Part shown: positions 22,601-33,500 of the stretch, one piece after another | How the letters are laid out: every line of letters begins with the position of its first letter | Numbering within the stretch: position 1 is the first letter of the stretch | NCBI GenBank assembly: GCA_021234155.1 | Contig: JAJEKV010000192.1 | Coordinates: 62,001-126,000, forward strand | Direction: 5' to 3' | DNA: 64,000 bases | From: Isoetes taiwanensis | Lineage: Eukaryota > Streptophyta > Lycopodiopsida > Isoetales > Isoetaceae | Position numbers and translations under genes: made by a program | Notes under the pieces: generated by a model | What the model was told of the DNA's origin: nothing | What the model saw: the letters and a program-made list of their open reading frames with translations, nothing else | Databases searched by the model: none

Positions 22601-23599
22601 TAGATGTGACACAGATTTTGCATTTTGGTTGACTTTTAAGTGATTAGGGTACTAGTGAATCTATGGAGGCTGTTTCAGTGATTGAAAAGCTAAAGGTATT
22701 TGTGTCCTGCTTAATAAAATCTTCTAAATACTGCAATAACTAATGTTATTTTGTGAACCAGCTTGAGAAGATAAAGTACGAAAGACAGCTACATGAACTT
22801 GCATCAATGGTGGAAAGACTTGAAAGCGGAAGGCAGAAACTTCTTGCAGAGGTCAAGAACATTCCCAACAGAAGTTTTATATTTTGCTCTTTTCAATGTA
22901 TTACCTTGACAAATACATTTTGGTACATGATAAGCAGGTTGATGCACAGTCTGTAGAAATTGAGCGTCTATTTGCTGAAAATGCAGATATTACCACTGAT
23001 CTAGCTGAAACCAGGCAGATTTCTGCAAAATGGGAACTGCAGGTAAGATAGTCATAGCAACAGTGTGGATGGATACAATGTTTCATATAAAGTCTTTTGT
23101 TGTGCTTATGCGGGTTCTAGGCTCAAGAATGCTTGAAGCAAAATACTGAACTGCGCCATCGACTCAGTCAAGCTCAGATGGGAACTTCAGCAAGCAGTCT
23201 TGTTACAGAAGGAGGCTCAGAAGACAATGTTGTGGAACTTATCAGATTAAAAGATGAAAATTCAAACTTGAGAGTATGTTTCCGAACCATATCCTTTTCG
23301 CATATAAACTAAAACAAGGTACTTATCCCTTTGTCATGATACTAGCATGAAATGGAAGGATCTCTTAGAGAAATTGAGGGGCTCAACATGCGGACTTCAC
23401 AATTGTCAATAGAATTGTCTCAGGCAACCCATTCCTCGGACAGTGGGAACAGAATGTGAGAAGTTTCAAACTGTAGCTTTTGTTTCCTCATTGTAATATT
23501 TTCCTGGATGTTGATTTCTGGTTGTTGATGTCCTTTAGGTACAAGCTGGTGCTTTTGAGCATTGAAACTCAGCTTTTGCAGATAAAGCAAAATAACTAG
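19695..23599 (+). CDS. Conserved plant coiled-coil protein, multi-exon, with a probable frameshift
   Basis: Exons with GT-AG borders and consistent phase: 19695-19736, 19967-20027, 20258-20310, 21145-21212, 21760-21886, 22538-22575, 22648-22695, 22762-22851, 22938-23042, 23121-23273, 23346-23455 and 23539-23599 (stop TAG). The start codon gives MEMESQHAAMGRRK, followed by LEEIRQKKLQEK; the C-terminal half is long coiled coil (LASMVERLESGRQKLLAE, VEIERLFAENADITTDLA, ECLKQNTELRHRLSQAQ), ending YKLVLLSIETQLLQIKQ. From memory this resembles an uncharacterised plant coiled-coil protein with the same GRRKLEEIR start and similar ending; I cannot confirm it. Exon 21145-21212 changes frame internally (EDILTQLR, then RIQEAEEEQYK one base off) at the A-run at 21178-21180, so the gene may be a pseudogene, or the base may be an assembly error. 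Exons for part of the N-terminal half seem to be missing between 20311 and 21144. Its role is unknown. Confidence 0.8.
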
Positions 23600-24520
23600 T
23601 CCAAAATACTTCATGTATCAGGTCTAATGATCAGCATTGTTTAATTATCATAATAATCTCATAAAATGACATTATGATTTAAAATGATACACCTGATTTT
23701 CTGTTCCAGTAGCATGCAATGAACAATCAACCAACTAGTTCAGCTTGACAAAGGAGTGGTTCTCATGAAAATAGACACGCATAGTTTGGAATGCTAGGTT
23801 TTTGAACAGTAGTTTTCCACCAGGAACGCCTTTCTGGCCCTATCCCCACCTTGAAGAAGACGGACAACTTAGACAACTTACTGTACGAAAGTCGTTTCAA
23901 ATGTCCGCAAGTTGAATCAAGTTGTCATTAGATTTTATAATGGCCTTAATTGTAATGATGCTAAAGGTCTCAGTCATTTCAGCAGTGATGTTGGAGCATC
24001 TCTAAAGCCCTAAATCTCTACCACTCCTTTTACTCCAAATTTTAACTTGAAATTAACTGGTAAGCTATTTAGTCCAATTTTTTCAACCTTTTTGGCTAGA
24101 TTGTATGACTGGGTTATGATAAACTTGCCACAATTTGTTTTGTATTATGGAAGAGTTTTCTAGCAATGGTTGAAACTAAATTGTATTGTATAAGAAATCA
24201 TATATTTTAGTGCCTATGTCATTTTAAAGTATTTTAGATGGGCTTTTTTTTTCTTCAATGGTTCAAAAAGAAAGATATCTTTTGAGTTTTGAAAAATAGA
24301 ATGCTGCTGGAGTGACCGAATTTCTAGGGCTTAATTTCTTGGGCCCGGATGACATTGTATCGTCCTTTCTGTTTTCAGCTAGATCTGCAAGATAACGCAA
24401 CCTGTCTTCTGTTTTTGTCTTTGAATTTGTATTTGCAGGGTTGCAGTTTGGCATCCTCGAAGTCAAAAGATTCAAAATGTTTCGTAGTTTTGTTTTTCTC
24501 TGGTGTTTGTGATTTGGGAG
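22020..24520 (+). repeat. Segmental duplication, copy 1 (gene part and downstream)
   Basis: 22020-22845 matches 50543-51345, and 24032-24520 matches 52325-52815, both at high identity and in the same orientation and order. The part between (22846-24031) is replaced in copy 2 by an L1 fragment. The duplication therefore took in exons of the coiled-coil gene and the flank into which a hAT had already inserted, since the same TTTGGGAG borders both hAT copies. Confidence 0.9.
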
Positions 24521-24898
24521 CACTGTGTAAATTTGACGGTTTTCAAAAGACAGGGAAAATATTTTATGCCTTTTCGCATGATGTAATAGAATAGAATAGA
24601 ATATGATTTTATCGTCCACGGAGACCAACCGCCTATGGGACCCAAGTACAAAGAGAGAGAGCAAAGCAGCGATATTACCGTGGATTAAAACCCCCGCCCA
24701 AAGGGTTTTCGGGAAAACCTTAGTAGCAATAAGGATGCCGACATACCCATTTATATACATAATCACAAGTATGCCGAGGTTAATGCCTGGACGTGGGGGC
24801 ATAACCGAACCGCAGATCCATTACCTCCTGAGGTACGATCCCAACAAGCCTACAGAGGCCGGAACAATTAGCTCATGCAAGGCCCCATGGGGCACAAC

Positions 24899-25860
24899 CT
24901 GGTGTTAAAATTTGACGGTTTTTCTAATGATAGTAAAATAATTTTATGCCTTTCGCATGACGTAAAAGTTCTCAAAATCCAACCTTTCAAATGCCGCATA
25001 AAAAATTTAAAATGATAGAATCCAAGTTTTTAGTCAAAAAATATAGAAAAAATACCCATTTGTATTACTTGCATTATAAATCAAAAAAGAGTACACAAAT
25101 GGATCAATTAACGAGTGGCATTGCTCTCCTGTCTTTTGCTGTATACCAATCCTTAAAACACGCTTGCCAATCTATAGATTCAAATGGTTCATCACACAAT
25201 GAGACCAACATTGTTGCATCAAGTGTCTCTAGATTCATACGACTTCTTGTAGCACTCTTGATAGCATTTTGGCGAGAAAAACCTCGCTCACAACTTGCTG
25301 TGATTCCAGGAATGACCATGCAACATTGCCATAAATTCATTAGGGCCGGAAAACTGTTCCACCAGCTATCACAAGTTCCATTTTCATCTCTACAGATAGA
25401 CCAAGCCACCATCATACCTTTATTCTTCACAGCCCTATAAATTGTCCCAACAAAGTCTTCTCTCTCACTTAAACATCGTAGCCGATCAACTTTTGAAGCG
25501 AACTTTTGTTGGATATACTCAATGCCAAGGTTGGCCATGCCAATGGTAAATTGCATTGGCTTGGCATTTGATATTTCTGAACTAAGTATTTTTATTTGTG
25601 TTCATTGGTTGGTATGTAGAAATACAGGCAAAAACCATATATTACATTAAATATGTTATATGGATGAAACTATAAGAAAAATGACAGGCAAATCTATATT
25701 TTCAGCCTTTCAAATGACGTGTAATTTTTTTTTTCGTCTTTCCGATGACGGGCATTTAACTATTTGATGCCCGTCATATGCAGGGCAAATATTTTTTTTG
25801 CCCGTTTTGACGGGCAAATTAGCCAAAAACGGGCATGAAAGCCGTCAAATTTTAACACTG
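24899..25860 (-). mobile_element. hAT element with 8 bp target duplication, inside LINE-2
   Basis: The flanks repeat GGCACAAC (24891-24898 and 25861-25868), and LINE-1 shows the uninterrupted site GGGGCACAACTAAC (minus strand). The inverted ends are GTGTTAAAATTTGACGG, with the outer bases CAGTGTT on the right end, a common hAT terminus. Near the right end is an internal motif alternating GGGCAAA and TTTGCCCG. The element is 962 bp and carries a transposase remnant (25104-25556), so it is non-autonomous. Its body is related to copy A, the element it sits in by way of LINE-2. Confidence 0.92.
25104..25556 (-). pseudogene. hAT transposase C-terminal dimerisation domain remnant
   Basis: The 150-residue frame contains NSFPALMNLWQCCMVIPGIT followed by ASCERGFSRQNAIKSATRSR and LDATMLVSL. 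This is the signature of the hAT family C-terminal dimerisation region, in which transposase subunits pair (the SxERxFS and Rxxl...l.sl pattern). The rest of the transposase, including the RNase H-like catalytic core, is absent, so the piece cannot transpose DNA. Diverged partial copies of the adjacent DNA occur at 28370-28520 and 53030-53160. Confidence 0.85.
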
Positions 25861-28522
25861 GGCACAACTAACCGAGCATACCGAGGCCGGATATGCTCGT
25901 TTTACGGACAGCCCGGAGGGCGTGACTTTCATCCTCAATGGCGCCTGATGACAAAGACTGACGGACTCTGTCCTCACGCTGCTCCCCGAATCCATCTCCC
26001 CGCTCTCAATGCGGAGGTGGTGTGCACTGTCTTGAATGGAAGCAATCACCCCGCTTTTTCATGGGTAGATGGGTGCGCTGGGTAGTGGTGTGGGCCCCTC
26101 GTGAGCATGGGATTAACCCGTTGCCGATAATTTGCCACCTTGACATGTGACAGGGCCTCTGCATCCCAAAGCTTGGCCATGAAGCAAGCATCCAAGTACC
26201 GCTTTAAGGCAACGCTCGTTCTTCGGTGTATGCACATCGGGTCCACATCCTGTTACTGCACATTCCATAGCGAGAACCATCAAGCTTGCTTTGTCTTTCC
26301 ATAGAAGCTTTGAGTCGAAAAGGGCCCATCGCCAGAAGCCAAAGCAAGGTTGGGCAGAAATCTTCATCCATAGCCACCACCTTCCGGAAGTAAATAATGT
26401 GACGTTCCAAATATGACCCCTCAGAATGGAAGGAAGCCCGTCTCTTGGAGCAAGATCCGATATGGGACCGCGGATTTCACTCCCAGTGCCCGGCTAAGAA
26501 AGCTTTCGTACCGCTCTAGATCGTTCCAAGTGGTGAGGGATATCAGCCCCCACACCGCCCCATAGAGGAGGACCCCGGTTCAACCAAGGCCCCCTTTAAC
26601 AAGTGTGCCTGGTGACCCCATGCATACTGCCAGGATGTGATTGTTTTGTTTTGGTATTGCATCCTGGGGCTTTCCAAATCTGCGATGACCAAACCCTAAT
26701 GGATGCATCCCCAGCTGTGGTAGTAGAAAACTCAATGCCCAAATACTTATAAGATGTGCCACCTCCACTACCTGCCCCGGTAAGTGAATGAGGGAAGACG
26801 TGGGTGCTTGCAGAGATGATGGGGACCGTCCCAAGACTTTGTCTTATAAGTTAACTCTCATGTCGTTGAATTGGCGTAAAGTGTCCAAAGCATCCGTGGC
26901 GTTGTATGTCCCTCCAGGGTATATGCACAGCGTAGCCAACATCATCGCCTATATATGAGTTGCAGATTATGTGATGCATCAATCGAGCCCTCCCCTAGCC
27001 ATTCTTCTAAAATGGTCAATGTACAGGTTAAGAAGCGTAGGGGATAGAGGGCAGCCTTATGCACCCCAATGCTACTAACAACGGGCTCCCCGACAAAGGT
27101 GAGACGACCGCGAGCAAGCCTCGTGATAATTTATATAGCATTCAGCAAGTCGACGGGGGTCCCCTAGTCGTCTCAATCTGTCCCACAACTTATCCCGAGG
27201 CAATCGTGGTCAAAAGCCTTTGCGAAATCCACAAAGCAACAAAAATGATTCTCAAGTATGATTCCGCCATATCCTCTATGAGTGTTTGCAGAGTGAAGAT
27301 ATGGTCAATAGTAGAATGTCAGGGCTTCAGCCGATGCTGTCGGCGAGCCCAAGACTTCCCATCCTTCCCCAGTGTCAATCGCCCCAGAATCCCTTTAGCA
27401 ACTTGGCAAAGACAGAAACGACCATAATGGTAACATAGTTGGTCACAGTGGGGGTCCCCGCTTGTATATGGGCACAACTCTACTAGTAGTCCAGTCGGGG
27501 AAGCCTTCTTGCAATGCCCTCGTTGAAGAGGTCTTTGGAGAACCGCACCATTGGGGGCCCGCCCACTTGAGAAGCTCACTTTTGCATACCATCCAAATCA
27601 GCCTTCCCGCATGGTATCGCGGTGCCCATTATGACATCCCTTCATTAATGACCCGCTAGGCCTGACATCATGAGGAGAATGGTGCGACTTCCCCATTGGG
27701 TCATACAGCATGCCAAGTATCTCACCCATTGTTCCGGTAATATTTCCTGGGGGCATGTGGGTGTGCTTACTCAAGACCTTTCTCCGAAGGCCCTAGGGTG
27801 GCGGTCTAGAAGACCAAACATCATTCTTTATGCTCGCAAAGGTACCCAGCTTTCTTGGTCTTGAGGAAGGAGCGGTATTGACGGACGGCCTTGGGCGAAT
27901 GGTGGGTCCAAGACTTGGCGGATCCATCGTTTCAGCTCCCCGACATTCGGCCATCGAACCGGTGATTGCGGGAAGGTGGTTGCAGCCCACATTGGATCGC
28001 AGAGAGCGAGCTCTCCCAAAGCATCTGGCCCCTACCCTCGAAGGAGCTGGTTACTCCAAATTTTAACTTGAAGTGTGGGGAGTTGCAAGCCTCCAGCTCA
28101 TGCTCAAAGCATCCTTTGCATAGACCGCCGCATGATCATAGTCCGTGACGCAACCGTGGTACATGGGGTGTTGGGGCAATGGGTGCTCGGTTGGCCTGCC
28201 AATCTATCTGCAAGAACAGGGAGAAAGTTCTCAAATTTCAACCTTTCGTATGCCAGGCAAAAATTTAAAATGATAGAATTCAAATTTTGAACAAAAATGC
28301 ATAGAAAATGCACGTGCTATATAATAACGTACCAAAAAGAGTACATGAGTAAGTTTTAGAAACACAAATTGATCAATTTATAAGTGGCATTGCTCTTCTA
28401 TCTTTTGCTTCAATCCTTAAAACATGCTTGCCAATCTGTGAACTCAAATGGTGCATCCCATAATGACACTAGCATAGGTGCATCAAGTGTCTCTAGGTTC
28501 ATACGAGCTCTTATAGCACTAA

Positions 28523-28843
28523 GGGTAAAAGCATGTTAGGGTGTCCCTTAAAAAGTATTATTTAGTGACCAAAAAAGTACCTAAAAAGGTACCCAGGACT
28601 GGGTACTGGGTACCCGTATAATATCTCAATAAAAGTTACATTTTAGAACTTTTATGTATATTTTGGTCTCCGGTAGCATTATCTTTATCTTAACTTTGAA
28701 TATTAATGCGTCCTTGACTTTTATTTTGGACCTTTGTACTAGTTTTAATGAAAATAAAAATGAGAAAGTACCCAGTTCTGAAGTACCTAGTGTATGTACT
28801 TTTGCAGGTTCCAAAAGTGGTACACCCTAACATGCTTTTACCC
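28523..28843. mobile_element. 321 bp PIF/Harbinger-like MITE
   Basis: The ends form a 22 bp perfect inverted repeat, GGGTAAAAGCATGTTAGGGTGT. The flanks share CTAA (28519-28522 and 28844-28847), consistent with the 3 bp TAA duplication of PIF/Harbinger elements plus one chance base. The corresponding site at about 53170-53185 in the duplicated copy lacks the element. The interior has several GTACCC/GGGTAC motifs and no long frame. Confidence 0.88.
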
Positions 28844-29159
28844 CTAAGGCTGTGAAACATTCAACAGGCAAGCAATCCGCTGATGACAGTTCCTCTTCCC
28901 CAGCCCACTAAAATTTTTACGGGTAGTCGGCTACCTGCGGGGCCAAATTTCTTGAATGAATGCTATTGGTATTTCATAATAGTAAGTTCCATGACTGATT
29001 GAATAGTTTAATGGTTGGTTGGGTGATAATTTGTTATATTATAATTGATATTATTTATTGTTAGAACCATTGACTTGGTTCTAATTTTTTTAATATATAT
29101 ACAAATACAAATACTATATTGTATTATACAAAGTACTATATTGATATACTATAGATAAA

Positions 29160-29215
29160 CAAGGTGCTGCGCACGGAGGGTTGCCCTCCATGGGCGGAGG
29201 GTGAAGTGTCTTAAA
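29160..29215 (-). mobile_element. Hairpin-bearing element end, Helitron-like, copy 1
   Basis: At 29160 the hAT body is cut by AAGGTGCTGCGCACGGAGGG with a perfect stem GGAGGG/CCCTCC and a 3-base loop (29175-29189). On the minus strand the hairpin is followed by GTGCGCAGCACCTTG and then host T. A related end is at 48580-48616. A 3' hairpin ahead of a T is Helitron-like, but the terminal CTTG/CTCG differs from the usual CTRR. The opposite end of this element is not identified. Confidence 0.45.
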
Positions 29216-30574
29216 TTATAGTTCAAAGTCATGTTTTGACAATTAATTCAAATAGATAATAGAATACTTTATACCATGGCCAACATAAACATTTTTTTGT
29301 ACATACAAATAAAACTCCATTTATCTATAAAAGAAATTTATCGCAGCGGTCTTGGCTGCTGCGAACATTTCTTTGGTTCCTCACCTGTGTAAAGTTGATA
29401 AAGTCCTCCCTAAATTCACATGAGTCCTCTATAGTTACATAGCCGCATTCACCAGTTTACATAGTTTGAAGCTTCAATGGGCGGATGGTTGTTTGTTATA
29501 TCGTTGATAAACATATGAAGCTGATACAATCTTTAGTTCAAAAATGCAAAACAGAAGTCATTAAATAATATAGGTCTACATAAGTGAATGAAGAGGCAAA
29601 GAAGAAGAAGTATGAACTTTGTAAGTTTTCTGAAAATACTTTACTATCACAAAGTCTATGCCTACCAAGGGATTGAAGCTTAGAAATCCCAGGTTAGGCA
29701 ACCAACTTTGGCCCCACATCTTGACCCCATGTCAAAAGGCTCAGAGCCATGTCAAATAGGTTGGAGATAACTTGGTTCCTACTATATAATGATGCTAGGG
29801 TTGCTTCACAAAAACACGATGAAGATGGTATTGATATATATGGAGATGTTGGATATGGTGATACCATATCTCCCAACAAATTATAGTAAAATTGAGTTTC
29901 TACCATTTTACCTAGTAGTAACTATGGAAAAAAACTAGGATCTAGTAGTTATTTAATGACAAACATAACATTATGTTCTAGAATGAGATGGGCGAGTCAA
30001 AGGTGTATTGATTCTCTAGAGGGAGAATATAATATAATATTATGGAATGAACCACAATTATGGAATGAACCACAATTAATCTTCCCCAATCCGATGTCCA
30101 CTCCGAAACATATTGTGTCGAATGGCATCCCTCACCCATCCATGCGATCCCTCAAGTATACCTAACAAATCGAGGGGTGTAGCCATATATGATTAGTTTT
30201 ACAGATCATCCGGCCAAAGCAACAAAAAGAACTAAAAGCAAAAAGTTGCCACCCATACTAGACTTGAAAGAGAAAATGCATTCGTCCCATCAATAATCAC
30301 CTCAAACTGAACTCTCAAAATTAAAGCATCTGCTGATGAATATCTAAAGAACTCACCGTTCTAATCACCTTATAAACGAGCTTGGTTTGTTCGATAAGCT
30401 CTATGATATAACCCGCCCTTTCAAGAGCTTCCTTGAGAGACTTGGGGCATCCATGATAAGTAGCAAGATTGGCATTTTATATTCTCCTCACGTGCACAAC
30501 TAGATGGTTTTAGGGTCCAGAGTTATGGGTGAACTGCAAACAGACCCAAAATCTAACCCTTATTCACAGGAACC
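29216..30574. other. No recognisable gene
   Basis: This is AT-rich sequence with only short frames (for example 29694-29906, minus, and 29956-30165, plus) that show no family features. A 16 bp direct repeat (TGGAATGAACCACAAT) occurs twice around 30042-30075. Part or all of it may be the interior of the hairpin-ended element that starts at 29160. Confidence 0.5.
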
Positions 30575-33500
30575 TTTGTTTAGATGATCAAATCTATACA
30601 AAATAACCCCCGTTGGCTAAAGTTTTGCCTTGTTTAGATGATCAAATCTATACAAAATAACCCCCGGCTAAAGTTTTGCTTGGTCAAGGCAACCAAAGTG
30701 GAGGACACGTGATAGGCACAAGTTCTACCACGCTGGGATCATGGCCATTATAACCCCATGAACCAACTCCCAAATATAAACATACACTGGCCGGGTTTGA
30801 ACCCCCCCACCAAGTGCACATTTATTTTGGCATTACTAGGCCTATACCAACTCACCGCACATCCGTTGGGCAAAACTTTAGCCATACATGCACACTTTGT
30901 AGGCAGGATATCTCCCGCCTTAGGAAGTCACGGAAATTTTTGTATTTTTTATTTTTTGGTCCAATTAGACTAGTCTTGTCACTAGAATATCATCTTGTAC
31001 GCACTAGCTAGAAATATCCTATCGCCGGTCAAGGCAACCAAAGTGGAGGACACGTTATAGGCACAAGTTCTACCACGCCGGGGGATCATGGTAATATAAC
31101 CCCGCAGAACCAACTCCCAAATATAAACATACACTTTGGCGGATTTGAACCCCACCAAGTGCACATTTATTTTGACATTACTAGGCCTATACCAACTCAC
31201 CACACATCCGCTGGGCAAAACTTTAGCCATACATGCACACTTTGTAGGCGGTGGATATCTCCCCGCCTTAGGAAGTCACTAAATTTTTGTATTTTTTATT
31301 TTTGGTCCAAATAGACTAGTCTTGTCACTAGAATATCATCTTGTACGCATTAGCTAGAAATATCCTATCGCGGTCAAGGCAACCAAAGTGGAGGACACAT
31401 ATAGGCACAAGTTCTACCACGCTTCTGGGATCATGGGTCAGATAACCCCAAGAACCAACTCCCAAATATAAACATACACTGGCCGGGTTTGAACCCCCGA
31501 CCAAGTGCACATTTATTTTGGCATTACTAGGCCTATACCAACTCACCACACATCCGTTGGGCAAAACTTTAGCCATACATGCACACTTTGTAGGCAGGAT
31601 ATCTCTCGCCTTAGGAAAGTCTTGTCACTAGAATATCATCTTGTACAGACTGGTCAAGGCAACCAAAGTGGAGGACACGTATAAGCACAAGTTCTACCAC
31701 ATCGGGGATCATGGGTCAGATAACCCCAAGAATCAACTCCCAAATATAAACATACACCGGCCGGGTTTGAACCCCCGACCAAGTGCACATTTATTTTGGC
31801 ATTACTAGGCCTATACCAACTCACCACACATCCGTTGGGCAAAACTTTAGCCATACATGCACACTTTGTAGGCAGGATATCTCCCGCCTTAGGAAGTCAC
31901 TGAAAATTTTGTATTTTTTATTTTGGTCCAAATTTAGACTAGTCTTGTGACTAGAATATCATCTTGTATGCACTAGCTAGAAATATCCCATCACGGGTCA
32001 AGGCAACCAAAGTGGAGGACACATATAGGCACAAGTTCTACCACGCCGGGAATCATGGCCGTATAACCCTCAAGAACCAACTCCCAAATATAAACATACA
32101 CCGGGCCGGGTTTTGAACCCCACCAAGTGCACATTTATTTTGGCATTACTAGGCCTATACCAACTCACCACACATCCGCCATGGGCAAAACTTTAGCCAT
32201 ACATGCACACTTTGTAGGCGGGGATATCTCCCCGCCTTAGGAAGTCATGGAAATTTTTGTATTTTTTATTTTTTGGTCCAAATAGACTAGTCTTGTGACT
32301 AGAATATCATCTTGTAGACTAGCTAGAAATATCCCATCTTGCCGGTCAAGGCAACCAAAGTGGAGGACACGATAGGCACAAGTTCTACCACGTCGGGGAT
32401 CATGGCCACCCGATAACCCCAAGAACCAACTCCCAAATATAAACATACACTGGCTGGGTTTGAACCCCCGACCAAGTGCACATTTATTTTGGCATTACTA
32501 GGCCTATACCAACTCACCACACATCCGTTGGGCAAAACTTTAGCCATACATGCACACTTTGTAGGCAGGATATCTCCCGCCTTAGGAAGTCACGGAAATT
32601 TTTGTATTTTTTATTTTTGGTCCAGCTAGACTAGTCTTGTCACTAGAATATCATCTTGTACAGACTAGCTAGAAATATCCTACTGCCGGTCAAGGCAACC
32701 AAAGTGGAGGACACGTATAGGCACAAGTTCTACCACGTCGGGGATCATGGCCGTATAACCCCAGTAACCAACTCCCAAATATAAACATACCCGGGTTTGA
32801 ACCCCCGACCAAGTGCACATTTATTTTGGCATTACTAGGCCTATACCAACTCACCACACATCGTTGGGCAAAACTTTAGCCATACATTTTTGTAGCGGGG
32901 ATATCTCCCGCCTAAGTCACGGAAATTTTTGTATTTTTTATTTTGGTCCAGCTAGACTAGTCTTGTCACTAGAATATCATCTTGTCTGGACTAGCTAGAA
33001 ATATCCCTAGTCAGGCAACCAAAGTGGAGGACATATTATAGGCACAAGGTCTACCACGTTTAGGGATCATGGCGTTTAACCCCGATAACCAACTCCCAAA
33101 TATAAACATACGGCTTGGGTTTGAACCCCAATAAGTGCACATTTATTTACATGCATTACTAGGCCTATACCAACTCACCACACATCCGTTGGGCAAAACT
33201 TTAGTCATTTGTTACACACTTTGTAGGGATATCTCCGCCTTAGGAAGTCACGGAAATTTTGTATTTTTTATTTTTGGTCCATCTAGACTAGTCTTGTCAC
33301 TAGAATATCATCTTGTCTGGGACTAGCTAGAAATATCGGTCAAGGCAACCAAAGTGGAGGAGGACACGTATAGGCACAAGTTCTACCCCATGGCCGAGTA
33401 ACCCTGATAACCAACTCCCAAATATAAACATACCTTTGGGGGTTTGAACCCAGACCAAGTGCACATTTATTTTGGCATTACTAGGCCTATACCAACTCAC

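Larger units (their letters stand above)
24586..28221 (-). mobile_element. LINE-2: 5'-truncated copy of the same family as LINE-1
   Basis: On the minus strand it matches LINE-1 from about 6760 to the end, including the TTCTA microsatellite tail (here TAGAA repeats at 24587-24601). The copy at 52870-52890 is an empty site that reads through without LINE sequence, so the insertion postdates the segmental duplication or happened in only one copy. The catalytic aspartate box reads YIGDDV instead of YADDV, and frames are broken throughout. A clear target duplication is not visible. It is interrupted by a hAT at 24899-25860. Confidence 0.85.
24521..29159 (+). mobile_element. hAT element, copy A (outer element of a nest)
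   Basis: It begins CACTGTGTAAATTTGACGG after TTTGGGAG (24513-24520). Its body continues after the inserted LINE at about 28222 and runs to the sequence ending ATACTATAGATAAA at 29159. The same body, uninterrupted at these points, is present at 52816-53425 and 57721-57963. Here the right terminus is missing: the sequence switches at 29160 into an unrelated hairpin-bearing end. Nested inside are LINE-2 (24586-28221), which itself holds a second hAT, and a PIF-like MITE (28523-28843). The bordering 8 bp fits hAT integration. Confidence 0.75.

Noticed and set aside
24349-24594. Conserved plus-strand frame also seen at 52587-52928
   Set aside because: The frame is shared only because the DNA is duplicated. 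It crosses the hAT border in both copies, so it is not a gene.
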